Shown here: piece by piece, positions 8,621 to 16,596 of the stretch
How the letters are laid out: every line of letters starts with the position of its first letter
How positions within the stretch are numbered: the first letter of the stretch is position 1
NCBI GenBank assembly: GCA_965215355.1
Contig: CBDCDJ010000007.1
Span: 124,001-188,000, forward strand
Length of the DNA stretch: 64,000 bases
DNA from: CBDCDJ01 sp965215355
GTDB taxonomy: Bacteria > Deinococcota > Deinococci > Deinococcales > Trueperaceae
Direction: 5' to 3'
Notes under the pieces: model-generated
What the model was told of the DNA's origin: nothing
Database searches by the model: none
What the model saw: only the letters and a program-made list of their open reading frames with translations
Made by a program: the position numbers and the translations under genes

Positions 8621-9136
8621 CTAGCGCACCTGTTGCGCGAAGGCTTCCACCGACAACGGCGTGCCGCTCTGGACTTTGAGGGCGGCCGCGTCCAACTCGC
8701 TTTCGTACGCCAGTTGCAACGTGTAGCTGCTCGTCTCTCCACTCAAAACGAAGGTCAGTGTGCCCGTCAGGGTTTTGGCGTCCGTGCCGAAGGTGCCGTC
8801 GATTTTGATTTGGTCGCCGGCGGCGTCCGTGTAGTTCAAACCGAGTGCGTTGTTCGTAAGCGCGCCCGTCAAACGGCAGCAGTACTCCGCTTGTCCATTC
8901 GCGTCTGACAAAACGAGATCGGCGGTCACCGCGGCGCCCGCTTGGGTAAAGCCGACGCCGACATAGACTGGGTTGCTTGAGTCCGGGCCGGTGACGGTGC
9001 CGAACCAAAAATCGTTGTCGAGGTTGACGACGGTGGGTGCGGGTTTCGGGGCGGGCGCGGCCGGACTCGGGCCGGTGGACGAGCACGCCGCCAAACCGAA
9101 GACGAGGAGGAGCAACACGACGTTTCTTACCTTCAT
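8621..9136 (-). CDS. Small lipoprotein of unknown function
   Basis: Start ATG at 9136 is preceded by AAAGGAG at good spacing, which rules out the earlier in-frame ATG at 9154. 171 residues: basic N-terminus, hydrophobic stretch and lipobox LAAC, then an Ala/Pro-rich linker and a beta-rich domain of about 130 residues with one CC pair. The order of strands (FGTVTGP, ADLVLSDANGQAEYCCRLTGAL, KTLTGTLTFVL) is typical of small outer-surface beta sandwiches, but I do not recognise the family. It is convergent with the nucleotidyltransferase gene 16 bases away and divergent from uvrC. Confidence 0.8.
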   Translation of the reverse strand: MKVRNVVLLLLVFGLAACSSTGPSPAAPAPKPAPTVVNLDNDFWFGTVTGPDSSNPVYVGVGFTQAGAAVTADLVLSDANGQAEYCCRLTGALTNNALGLNYTDAAGDQIKIDGTFGTDAKTLTGTLTFVLSGETSSYTLQLAYESELDAAALKVQSGTPLSVEAFAQQVR

Positions 9137-9264
9137 ACGAACTCCTTTGGGCATAGTGACCTGTGGGTCTCAACCAGTGTAGGGGACGCGTCCTTACAAA
9201 ATTCTTATCCTCGAGCGGCGTGGAAAACGCAAAGCGTGGCACGTTCAAACGTCGCTCCGGCGGG

Positions 9265-9270
9265 TAAAAT
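9265..9270 (+). promoter_or_regulatory. -10 box of uvrC, leaderless type
   Basis: TAAAAT stands 5 bases before GTG 9276, so transcription would start at or next to the start codon. The upstream TTG at 9270 overlaps the box and can hardly be the start. Confidence 0.6.
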
Positions 9271-9275
9271 TGAGT

Positions 9276-11057
9276 GTGACTCGAGACGACCTGCCCGTTT
9301 TGCCCCTTCTGCCCGGCTGCTACCTGTACCACAACCACAAGAACGAAGTGATTTACGTCGGCAAGGCGAAGGTGTTGCGCTCTCGGGTGACCTCGTACTT
9401 CAACGCCGGGGTTGATAAAAAAGCGCGGCAAATCGTCAAGGAGGCGGTGCGGCTCGAGTTCATCGTCACCAAAAACGAGGTCGAGGCGCTCATCCTAGAG
9501 GCCAACCTCATCAAGCGTTACAAGCCGGTTTACAACGTCCTCTTAAAAGACGACAAACAGTATCCCTTTTTGAAGCTCACCAACGAAGAGTACCCGATGC
9601 TGATTTTCACGCGGCGCGTGCTCGACGACGGCGCGACGTACTACGGGCCGTACCCGAGCGCGGGCTCGGTGCGCAAAGTCCAAGACCTCATCGCCACGCT
9701 GTTCCCGCTGCGCCAGAACAGCGGTTTGCCGTTCCAGCCGCGCAAAAAGCCGTGTCTGCGCTTCCACATGGGCCGCTGTCTCGCGCCCTGCATCGGCGAG
9801 ACGACGCCCGAAGAATATGCCAAGGTCGTCGCGCAGGCCAAGGCTTTTTTAGAGGGGCGCATCGAGGACACCTTGGAGTCTTTGCAAGGGGAGATGCGCG
9901 CGGCGGCCGGTCGGCAAGACTTCGAGTTGGCCCGCGTTTACCGTGACCGCATCGCGGCGTTGCAGCGCCTGACCGGTTATGACAGCGACGTGTCCCGACT
10001 CAGCGGCGACGACCTGGACTTTTTGGGGCTTGCTCGCGGCGGCAACTACGCGATGGTGCAGCTGTTCCAGATGCGCCGCGGGCGCGTGGTCGGGCGCGAC
10101 AAGCGCTTTTTGACCAACGCCGCCGACGCCGCCGACGCCGAGATTTTGGAGCGCTTCATGGCCGACTACTACGCTCAGGCCACACATGTGCCGCCCCTCA
10201 TCATGCTGCCTGAAGCGGTGGACCTGGAGTTCTGGCAAGACTTTTTCAGTGAGCGCTCGGGCCGTAAAACTGAGTTGCGCGTGCCGAAGCGGGGCGACAA
10301 GTTGGACCTGATGGCGATGGCCGAGCGCAACGCGGCGACGGGTTTGGAGGCCGAGTTGGCCTTGCTCGAGCGCCGCGGCGAAGCGCCCGGCGTGGGCGAG
10401 TTGCAAGCTTTGGCCGAACTCGAAAACCCACCCTACCGCATCGAGGGCTTCGACATCTCCAACCTCATGGGGACGCACACGGTCGCGTCCATCGTCGTGT
10501 TCGAGGGCGGCCGCGCGAAGAAGTCCGAGTACCGGCGGATGCGCATTTCTGGACTCGACAAACCCGACGACTTTTACTCGATGCACCAGGCCGTTTACCG
10601 GCGCTTTACGGGCTCGCTCGCCGACAAGCTGCCGCTGCCCGACCTGCTCCTCATCGACGGCGGCAAGGGCCAACTGAGCGCGGCCCGGCGCGCGCTTCAA
10701 GAGGCGGGCATCGACATCCCCATGCTCGGACTTGCCAAAAAGCAGGAGACCATCATCACCGAGGGCAAAAAAGAAATCCTCGTGGCCGAGACGCACCCGG
10801 CGCTGCGCCTGCTCATCAACATCCGCGACGAGGCGCACCGCACGGCGGTCGGCTACAACCGCAAGCGTCGCGGCGAGGCGATGACGAAGTCGATTTTAGA
10901 CAACGTGCCCGGCATCGGTCCCAAACGCCGCGACGCGCTGCTGGCGCACTTCTCGTCCGTCGACGAACTCAAAAGCGCCGAGGTGGCCGAACTCGCGGGC
11001 ATTCCCGGCGTCGGGCAAAGCGCGGCGGAGGCGGTCAAGGCGTTTTTCTCGAGCTGA
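9276..11057 (+). CDS. uvrC: Excinuclease ABC subunit C
   Basis: 593 residues, the usual UvrC length. The N-terminal GIY-YIG nuclease domain (GCYLYHNHKNEVIYVGKAK, about 12-90) makes the 3' cut. A Cys-rich patch (KKPCLRFHMGRCLAPC) follows, then the UvrB-binding UVR helix pair near 195-230, the RNase H-like nuclease domain for the 5' cut (FDISNLMG, LLIDGGKGQLSAA, and HRTAVGYNRKRR) and tandem helix-hairpin-helix motifs at the end (VPGIGPKRRDALL, IPGVGQSAAEAV). It acts in nucleotide excision repair with UvrA and UvrB. GTG at 9276 is preferred because the -10 box overlaps the TTG at 9270. Confidence 0.97.
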   Translation: MTRDDLPVLPLLPGCYLYHNHKNEVIYVGKAKVLRSRVTSYFNAGVDKKARQIVKEAVRLEFIVTKNEVEALILEANLIKRYKPVYNVLLKDDKQYPFLKLTNEEYPMLIFTRRVLDDGATYYGPYPSAGSVRKVQDLIATLFPLRQNSGLPFQPRKKPCLRFHMGRCLAPCIGETTPEEYAKVVAQAKAFLEGRIEDTLESLQGEMRAAAGRQDFELARVYRDRIAALQRLTGYDSDVSRLSGDDLDFLGLARGGNYAMVQLFQMRRGRVVGRDKRFLTNAADAADAEILERFMADYYAQATHVPPLIMLPEAVDLEFWQDFFSERSGRKTELRVPKRGDKLDLMAMAERNAATGLEAELALLERRGEAPGVGELQALAELENPPYRIEGFDISNLMGTHTVASIVVFEGGRAKKSEYRRMRISGLDKPDDFYSMHQAVYRRFTGSLADKLPLPDLLLIDGGKGQLSAARRALQEAGIDIPMLGLAKKQETIITEGKKEILVAETHPALRLLINIRDEAHRTAVGYNRKRRGEAMTKSILDNVPGIGPKRRDALLAHFSSVDELKSAEVAELAGIPGVGQSAAEAVKAFFSS

Positions 11058-11161
11058 AAGTAGCTTACCTACGCAGAAGCTTGTTTTTCTCCGTGATATT
11101 AAGGAGCAACGGGTAAAGTCAAAAGCTTTTTTCTCATCGCTCACGGCCTTCTCGTTGCTGC

Positions 11162-13033
11162 TCAGTACCGGACGCCGTAAGCCTTGACCGTGCCGTCGAG
11201 CGCCGCCACTATCACCGTATCGTCCAACACGAGCGGGCTGGCCTGAATCGGCCCCAGGGTGACGCTGTCTTCGAACAGCAGCTGACCGGTCAGCGCGTCC
11301 AACACGAGCAGTCGGCCGTTTTCGGTTGCGACGTAGAGTTGCCCCGCCGCGACCACGGGGGTAGCGGTGACGGGCGCGGCGAGGTTGTACGCCCAAACGT
11401 CGTCGCCCGTGGCGAGCGACAGACAGCGCACCGTGTTGGCCCAGGACACCGCGTACACGTAGCCTTGCCAGCAGACCGGCGAGGCCCACAGCTGGCCTTC
11501 TAAGTCGTAACTCCAGCGCACTTCCAAAGTGTCTAAGTCGAAGGCGTGCAACTCGCCCGAACGTTCCGGCAACAGGAGCAACCCCTCTTTGGCGGCGGGC
11601 GCGGCGGCGACCGAGCCGAGCTTGACCTTGAACTTGCCCTCGCCCGTTTTCGCGTCGACCCCGTGAACCCAACCCTCTTGGGTGACGCCGTAGGCTAAGC
11701 CCCGGTAAAGAACCGGCGGCGTGAGCAGCGGACTGGCGGTTTCATGACGCCACAGCAAACTTTTCTCTAAGCTTCTGGCTTGCAAGTTGCCGTCTCTGGA
11801 ACTCACCACAAGGCTGCGGCCGTAGGGTGTTACCCCGACCGCGCCGACCTCCTCGGCCCACAAGGTTTTGCCCCCGGGCCAGCTCAGCAGCGACAGGGTA
11901 CCGTCGCGGCTCACGACCGCCAGGTGACCGTGGTGGTAGAGCGGCGCGGTGTTGACCTCGTCGTCGGTGGCGAACTCGGCCTCGGTAGAGCCGTCGGCGG
12001 GCCGCAGCGCGCGCACGGTTTCGTTGCGCAGGCCTAAAAAGACGAAACCTTCGGCGGCGGTGAGCGCCCCCGGCCACTGCGGGCCGGCCTCGAGCTGCAA
12101 CTGCCAGCGGCAGTTCAAGCGCTTGGGGTTGGTCGGGCCGTGGGGATACGCGCCCTGCTGGGCGGGACCCCCCAAACGCTGCCGGGTCGCGCCCTGCAGG
12201 GTCGTCGCCAGGACCGTGCGCAGCGCCTCGGCGACGCTTCTCCCCGAGGCGGGCCGCTCGCCGGGGTCTTTGGACAGCATCGTGTCGATAAGGTCGGACA
12301 GGGCGGCGGGGACGAACGGGTTGTGCTCGTGCGCCGGAACAATGTCGCCATAAACGTGTTGGTACAGCACAGCCTGGTCGTTGTCGGCTTCGAACGGGGT
12401 CACGCCGGTCACGGCCTTGTAGAGCACCGCGCCGAAGGCGTAGAGGTCGGTGTGCGCGCCGACCGCGCCGCCCTTGCCGGTGGCCTGCTCGGGGGCCATG
12501 TAGTGCGGCGTGCCCAGGGTGAGACCGGTGCGGGTGAGTTGCCGCGTCGTCTCGGCGAGTTGCACCAGCCCGAAGTCCATCACCTTGGGCTGCAACTGCG
12601 CGGTGAGGAGGATGTTGCGCGGCGTCACGTCGCGGTGGACGACGCCGAGCCGGTGGACGTAGTGGAGCGTTTCGGCGACGCTGATGGCTGCCTCGAGCAG
12701 GGTTCGCAGCGGCTCCGGGTCGGGCTCGAGCGGTCCCAGCGAGGTAAAGGGTCCGCCGCCCACGAGTTCCATCACAAAGTAAACGCTTTCCCCCTCGCCC
12801 CGCCCCAGGTCGTGAATCGTCACGATGCCCGGATGGCTGAGCCGCGCCAAGGTTTTGATTTCCCGCAAAAACCGCTCCCGGTCGGTCTCGGTCAGGTGAG
12901 GCCGCAGAACCTTTAAGGCGACGTCCCGCTCCAAGTGCTGGTCGCGCGCCTTATAGACGTAGCTCATCCCGCCCTGCCCGAGTTCGCCGGTCACGAGGTA
13001 ACGGTTGTCAAGCAGGCTGCCGAGGTCTATCAC
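11162..13033 (-). CDS. Ser/Thr protein kinase with C-terminal beta-propeller
   Basis: Start GTG at 13033, 9 bases behind a TATACT box; the in-frame extension upstream has no ribosome site. 623 residues. The kinase domain (about 8-275) has the glycine loop LGQGGMSYVY, the ATP Lys in VALKVL, the catalytic loop HRDVTPRN, DFG and MAPEQ. The usual Lys of HRDxKPxN is Thr here, a change tolerated in some bacterial kinases. After a linker, about 300 residues of PQQ/WD-like strands (DGTLSLLSWPGGKTLWAEEVG, repeated) form a propeller that may bind a ligand or partner. No transmembrane segment is seen, unlike PknB-type receptors, so it is probably cytoplasmic. The substrate is unknown. Confidence 0.9.
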   Translation of the reverse strand: MIDLGSLLDNRYLVTGELGQGGMSYVYKARDQHLERDVALKVLRPHLTETDRERFLREIKTLARLSHPGIVTIHDLGRGEGESVYFVMELVGGGPFTSLGPLEPDPEPLRTLLEAAISVAETLHYVHRLGVVHRDVTPRNILLTAQLQPKVMDFGLVQLAETTRQLTRTGLTLGTPHYMAPEQATGKGGAVGAHTDLYAFGAVLYKAVTGVTPFEADNDQAVLYQHVYGDIVPAHEHNPFVPAALSDLIDTMLSKDPGERPASGRSVAEALRTVLATTLQGATRQRLGGPAQQGAYPHGPTNPKRLNCRWQLQLEAGPQWPGALTAAEGFVFLGLRNETVRALRPADGSTEAEFATDDEVNTAPLYHHGHLAVVSRDGTLSLLSWPGGKTLWAEEVGAVGVTPYGRSLVVSSRDGNLQARSLEKSLLWRHETASPLLTPPVLYRGLAYGVTQEGWVHGVDAKTGEGKFKVKLGSVAAAPAAKEGLLLLPERSGELHAFDLDTLEVRWSYDLEGQLWASPVCWQGYVYAVSWANTVRCLSLATGDDVWAYNLAAPVTATPVVAAGQLYVATENGRLLVLDALTGQLLFEDSVTLGPIQASPLVLDDTVIVAALDGTVKAYGVRY

Positions 13034-13042
13034 GCGCTCGCA

Positions 13043-13048
13043 AGTATA
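13043..13048 (-). promoter_or_regulatory. -10 box of the protein kinase gene
   Basis: TATACT on the minus strand, 9 bases before GTG 13033; near-leaderless arrangement with no ribosome site between. Confidence 0.5.
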
Positions 13049-13208
13049 CCGTGAGGTTGCAAAAAGGGGTGCACGGGGAGAGGAGCCATTTTTGTTCGGC
13101 TCGCTCCGAAGACCCAAGCGCTGCCGTGAGGATGGACGCCGTGAGCGTTGTGAGGATAGTTACAGCGGCGCGCGGACGTGAATAACCTTATCTTGTGGGC
13201 ACCGAGCT

Positions 13209-13421
13209 TTAGCTATCGTCTTCTAAGGCTTTCAAGATGTCAGGAGACAATTTGCCCTCTTCCACCGCACGGTTCAACATTTCAATGCCCAAGCGCACCA
13301 CCTCGGACTTCGAGACGAGCCGTTCCGGGTTTGAGAGCTGGTACGCCGTTTTGGTCAAGAGAGAATCCTGCTCTTCGGTGATCACGACCTGGAGCCGTTT
13401 GCTTTTCTCGCGTTTCGGCAC
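13209..13421 (-). CDS. Small ribbon-helix-helix-like DNA-binding protein
   Basis: 70 residues from GTG, behind a very strong AGGAGGAG ribosome site. The order of a basic start (MPKREKSKRLQVVI), a beta strand and two helices (EEQDSLLTKTAYQL, SKSEVVRLGIEMLNRAVEEG) fits a CopG/Arc-type ribbon-helix-helix protein such as an antitoxin or small repressor. No toxin gene is next to it. It is divergent from murA: its start is 42 bases from the -35 box of murA, so it could act on that promoter as well as its own. The fold is a reading of the pattern, not a certain match. Confidence 0.65.
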   Translation of the reverse strand: MPKREKSKRLQVVITEEQDSLLTKTAYQLSNPERLVSKSEVVRLGIEMLNRAVEEGKLSPDILKALEDDS

Positions 13422-13462
13422 GCTTCTCCTCCTGGCCTCACTTTACCTCTTTACCCAACGTC

Positions 13463-13491
13463 TTGACAATGTTGGGGCGACTCGTTACACT
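13463..13491 (+). promoter_or_regulatory. Consensus sigma-70-type promoter of murA
   Basis: TTGACA (13463-13468), a 17-base spacer, TACACT (13486-13491). Transcription would start near 13498, giving a 5' leader of about 75 bases before the ATG of murA. Confidence 0.8.
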
Positions 13492-13573
13492 ACGAGTGAG
13501 TGTCGTGTGTAAGTGGTGTAAGTCTGCTGCTGTAGCTGTACGCCAAGGTTCGCCACGCTCTTGGGACGGGGAC

Positions 13574-14875
13574 ATGACCGACTACCAAAACACTCTGCAC
13601 GTTACCGGAGGCTCGCCCCTGACGGGCAGTATCCGCGTCAACGCCGCCAAAAACTCGGTGCTCGTGCTGATGCTGGGCGCGCTGCTGAGCCGTGAAAAAG
13701 TCGTCCTTCAAACCGTGCCGCGGCTCAGCGACATCTTGGTGATGGTGGACTTGCTGCGTCACTTCGGCGCGACCGTGACCTGGCAGGGCAACGACCTGCA
13801 CATCCAGGCCGACACCGTGACCACCTGTGCGGCACCGTACCACTTGGTGAGCAAGATGCGCGCCAGTTTTGTAGCGCTGGGCGCGCTGCTGGGTCGCTGC
13901 GGCGAGGTGAGGATGCCGATGCCCGGCGGCTGCGCCTTCGGGCCGCGGCCGGTTGACCGGCACGTCAAAGCCTTTAAGGCGCTCGGCGCGGAGGTGTTGG
14001 AAGAGGAGGGCGACTTCGTCGTGAGTCTGCCGCAACCGCTGAGCGGGTCCGTCGTGTTCGAAGCGCCGACGGTGGGCGGCACGCAGAACATCCTGCTGGC
14101 GAGCGTGCTGGGGACGGGCGAGGTCACCATCGGCAACGCGGCTTGCGAACCCGAAATCGTCGATTTGGCGAACCTGCTGGTCAGTATGGGCGCGCGCATT
14201 ACGGGCGCGGGCACGCCGACGGTGCGCGTCACGGGCGTGCCGAGCTTGCACGGCGTGGTCTACCGCGCCATCCCCGACCGCATCGAGGCGGGCACGCTGA
14301 TGTTGGCCGTCGCCGCCACGAGGGGCGCGGTGACAGTCGAAAACGTCGAAGCGAAGCACTTGACGGCGGTCATCGCCAAGTTGCGCGAGGCGGGCGTGCA
14401 GGTAACGCCTGAGGGGCACGACAAACTGTTCGTTGACGCCTCCGGCGCGTTGCGACCTGTCAAGTTGGCGGCCGTCGAGTATCCCGGCATCCCCACCGAC
14501 CTGCAAGGCCCGTTCGGCGCGTTTCTGACGACCGTGCCGGGGACAAGCGTCGTGTCGGACCACGTGTATTTCGACCACCGTTTCACCCACGTCGCACCCC
14601 TGCAGGACCTCGGCGCGGACCTCGACCTCGAGTACAACACCCTCACCATCCGGGGCGGTCGCCCGCTCGTCGGCACGACGGTGCAGGCCGCCGACATCCG
14701 CGCGGGCGGCGCGCTCGTCGTCGCGGCGCTCGCCGCGCAGGGCCGCTCGACGATCGGCGGCGTCGAGTACATCGAGCGCGGCTACGAGCGCATCACCGAA
14801 CGCCTGCGCGCTTTGGGCGCGAAGATTCACAAGGTCTCGAGCGTCGCAGTGGTGACGGGAACCTACGGGGACTAG
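13574..14875 (+). CDS. murA: UDP-N-acetylglucosamine 1-carboxyvinyltransferase
   Basis: 433 residues from the ATG at 13574; the longer in-frame extension overlaps the promoter. MurA transfers enolpyruvate from PEP to UDP-GlcNAc, the first committed step of peptidoglycan synthesis, in the cytoplasm. The N-terminal KNSVLVLMLGALL carries the substrate-binding Lys-Asn. PGGCAFGPRPVDRH holds the catalytic Cys that fosfomycin blocks, so this form should be fosfomycin-sensitive at the active site. The closing region (ADIRAGGALVVAALAAQG, ERGYERITERLRALGA) is typical of the EPSP-synthase fold. Confidence 0.96.
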   Translation: MTDYQNTLHVTGGSPLTGSIRVNAAKNSVLVLMLGALLSREKVVLQTVPRLSDILVMVDLLRHFGATVTWQGNDLHIQADTVTTCAAPYHLVSKMRASFVALGALLGRCGEVRMPMPGGCAFGPRPVDRHVKAFKALGAEVLEEEGDFVVSLPQPLSGSVVFEAPTVGGTQNILLASVLGTGEVTIGNAACEPEIVDLANLLVSMGARITGAGTPTVRVTGVPSLHGVVYRAIPDRIEAGTLMLAVAATRGAVTVENVEAKHLTAVIAKLREAGVQVTPEGHDKLFVDASGALRPVKLAAVEYPGIPTDLQGPFGAFLTTVPGTSVVSDHVYFDHRFTHVAPLQDLGADLDLEYNTLTIRGGRPLVGTTVQAADIRAGGALVVAALAAQGRSTIGGVEYIERGYERITERLRALGAKIHKVSSVAVVTGTYGD

Positions 14876-15188
14876 TGCAGCTTTCCGGAAATCCTCAGCC
14901 ATTTGCATTAGGACCAGCCAAGTTGCGGATGCTGCACCAGAGCCGCTCGTCTGCGAAGTGCTCAGGCAAAGCCTTCTGGTTTGACGTACTGGCGCTCGCT
15001 CGGACCGCCTTTGAGAAACACTCGCTCGTAGTGGCGCTTCAGCGACCTTAGGCGTTGAAAGGCGGCTTAAAGAGCTACTGTGGGCTTGATTCTTCGACGC
15101 CTTTTTTGTAGGGGCTGAGGCCTTTGCTACAAGTCCGTCCTTGTAGGTACTCGTCTGAAAGCGTGTCGTCTAAAAAAGCTTTGTTCGG
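14876..15188. other. Gene-poor 313-base interval
   Basis: No complete gene is seen. It holds a short minus-strand frame (14962-15066, listed separately) that reads like the end of a protein, and a 7-bp hairpin (CTACAAG, 6-base loop, CTTGTAG) at 15127-15146. The rest shows nothing recognisable and may be decayed coding sequence. Confidence 0.5.
14962..15066 (-). pseudogene. Possible 3' relic of a lost gene
   Basis: After a stop codon the minus strand is open for 34 residues, and the stretch from LKRHYERVF to YVKPEGFA looks like natural protein. There is no start codon, no ribosome site and no upstream continuation in frame. It could be the tail of a deleted gene or chance; the family is not recognised. 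Confidence 0.25.
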
Positions 15189-16376
15189 CTAGCCGCCGAG
15201 CCTTTTCAAACGTTCACCGGCCTCGCGCAGCGCCGCGTCGGTCTTGCAAAAGGCGAAGCGGACGAAATTTTTTGCTAGATGCTTGTGCGCTTCGCTGTAA
15301 AACGCGCTCGGCGGAATCGCCGCGACGTGGGCGCGTTTGGGTAAGTCCAGACACAGCTCGACGTCGTCCTTGTAGCCCAGCGCGCTCGAGTCCGCCATCA
15401 CGAAGTAACCGCCCTGCGGAGCAAACGCCTCGAACGGCGTGGCGGCGAGGGCGTCCAGCAGCAAGTCGCGCTTGTTTCGGTACGTCGTCTGCAGGTCCTG
15501 GAAAAAGGTGCTACCCTCGGCCCCCGCTTGGCTGAGGGCGTCGGCGGCGGCGAGCTGCAGCGGCGTCGCCACCGTGTAGGGTATCCACTGGTGCGCCATC
15601 CGCACCGCGTGGACGAGCGGCTCAGGTCCGACCACCCAGCCGACTTTCCAACCCGTCACCGAAAACGTCTTGCCAACTGAAGAAATCGCCACGGTGCGCT
15701 CCCAAGCGCCGGGGCGGCTCGCAGGCGACACGTGGGATTCGAAAACGATGTGTTCATAAGCCTCGTCGCTGACGATGATTGCGTCGTACTGTTCGGCGAG
15801 CCGGACAATCTCGTCGAGTTCTGCGGCGCTGAACACCTTGCCCGTCGGGTTGTGCGGGGTGTTGAGAAAAATCGCCTTGGTCCTGGCGGAAAAGGCGCGC
15901 GCCAGCTCGCTAGGGTCGAGCTGCCAACTGCCGTCCCTCTGCGGGTGAAGCGGCACGTAGCGGGGCACGCCGCCCGCCATAAGCACGTCGGCGGGGTAGG
16001 CGTCGTAGCAGGGCTCGAGCAAAATCACCTCGTCGCCGGGGTCGAGGAGCGCTTGCGCCACGGCGAACAGCGCTTCGGTCGCGCCCACGGTGACTTGGAC
16101 GTTACAAAGCGGGTCGAGACTGCGCCCCAACGCAGTTCCCTTGACCCGGGCGATGGTCTCGTTGAACTGCGGCATCCCGGGCAGCGGCGCGTACTGCTGA
16201 TACCCGTCGGCCGCGCGCCGGTAAGCGTCCATAATGAGCGCGGGCGGCGCGAAGTCGGGAAAACCTTGGCCCAAATTGACGGCGTCATGTTCGGCGGCGA
16301 GGCGCGTGTAAACGGCGAAGACCGTTTCCCCGAAAGCGGCGACGCGGCGACTGTGCGGCAGGGTGAGGGGTGGCAT
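15189..16376 (-). CDS. PLP-dependent class I/II aminotransferase
   Basis: 395 residues. The start ATG at 16376 is 6 bases behind a TATGAT box; the in-frame upstream extension is not protein-like. A type I fold aminotransferase with NLGQGFPDF near the N-terminus, LEPCYDAYP, NTPHNPTGKVF, SDEAYEH, and the PLP Lys in SSVGKTFSVTGWKVGW. The two Arg substrate contacts of the family are expected in KVGWVVGP and FVRFAFCK. The QGFPDF and GKTFSVTGWKVGW signatures resemble the kynurenine/glutamine transaminase and methionine-aminotransferase (YbdL) group. The exact amino donor cannot be read from sequence. Confidence 0.9.
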   Translation of the reverse strand: MPPLTLPHSRRVAAFGETVFAVYTRLAAEHDAVNLGQGFPDFAPPALIMDAYRRAADGYQQYAPLPGMPQFNETIARVKGTALGRSLDPLCNVQVTVGATEALFAVAQALLDPGDEVILLEPCYDAYPADVLMAGGVPRYVPLHPQRDGSWQLDPSELARAFSARTKAIFLNTPHNPTGKVFSAAELDEIVRLAEQYDAIIVSDEAYEHIVFESHVSPASRPGAWERTVAISSVGKTFSVTGWKVGWVVGPEPLVHAVRMAHQWIPYTVATPLQLAAADALSQAGAEGSTFFQDLQTTYRNKRDLLLDALAATPFEAFAPQGGYFVMADSSALGYKDDVELCLDLPKRAHVAAIPPSAFYSEAHKHLAKNFVRFAFCKTDAALREAGERLKRLGG

Positions 16377-16382
16377 AGGCGC

Positions 16383-16388
16383 ATCATA
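16383..16388 (-). promoter_or_regulatory. -10 box of the aminotransferase gene
   Basis: TATGAT on the minus strand exactly 6 bases before ATG 16376; leaderless type. Confidence 0.55.
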
Positions 16389-16451
16389 GCGGTATGAGCC
16401 GTTCGACACTGCACCTTTCAGCCCGGTACGGCCCAGCTTCTTTGGTCCGTG

Positions 16452-16457
16452 TATACT
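16452..16457 (+). promoter_or_regulatory. -10 box upstream of the DEAD-box gene
   Basis: TATACT with no start codon directly behind it. The message would have a leader of roughly 85-130 bases before the helicase coding region, unlike most genes in this window. Confidence 0.45.
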
Positions 16458-16596
16458 GCACCGAACGCCGCGCACTGTCCCCTGTTCCCCAGCGCATCCC
16501 CGTTGTAAACACGACAAAACGTCTCAAAGATCGAAACCGATCAGAATTTGTGAGCACACCATCGACAGTATCCCATCACCTTTTGCAGCCTTCGGC

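Noticed and set aside
13490..14908. 472-residue frame opposite murA
   Set aside because: Composition (His/Arg/Asp/Ala-rich) is typical of the complement of G+C-rich coding sequence; murA is certain.
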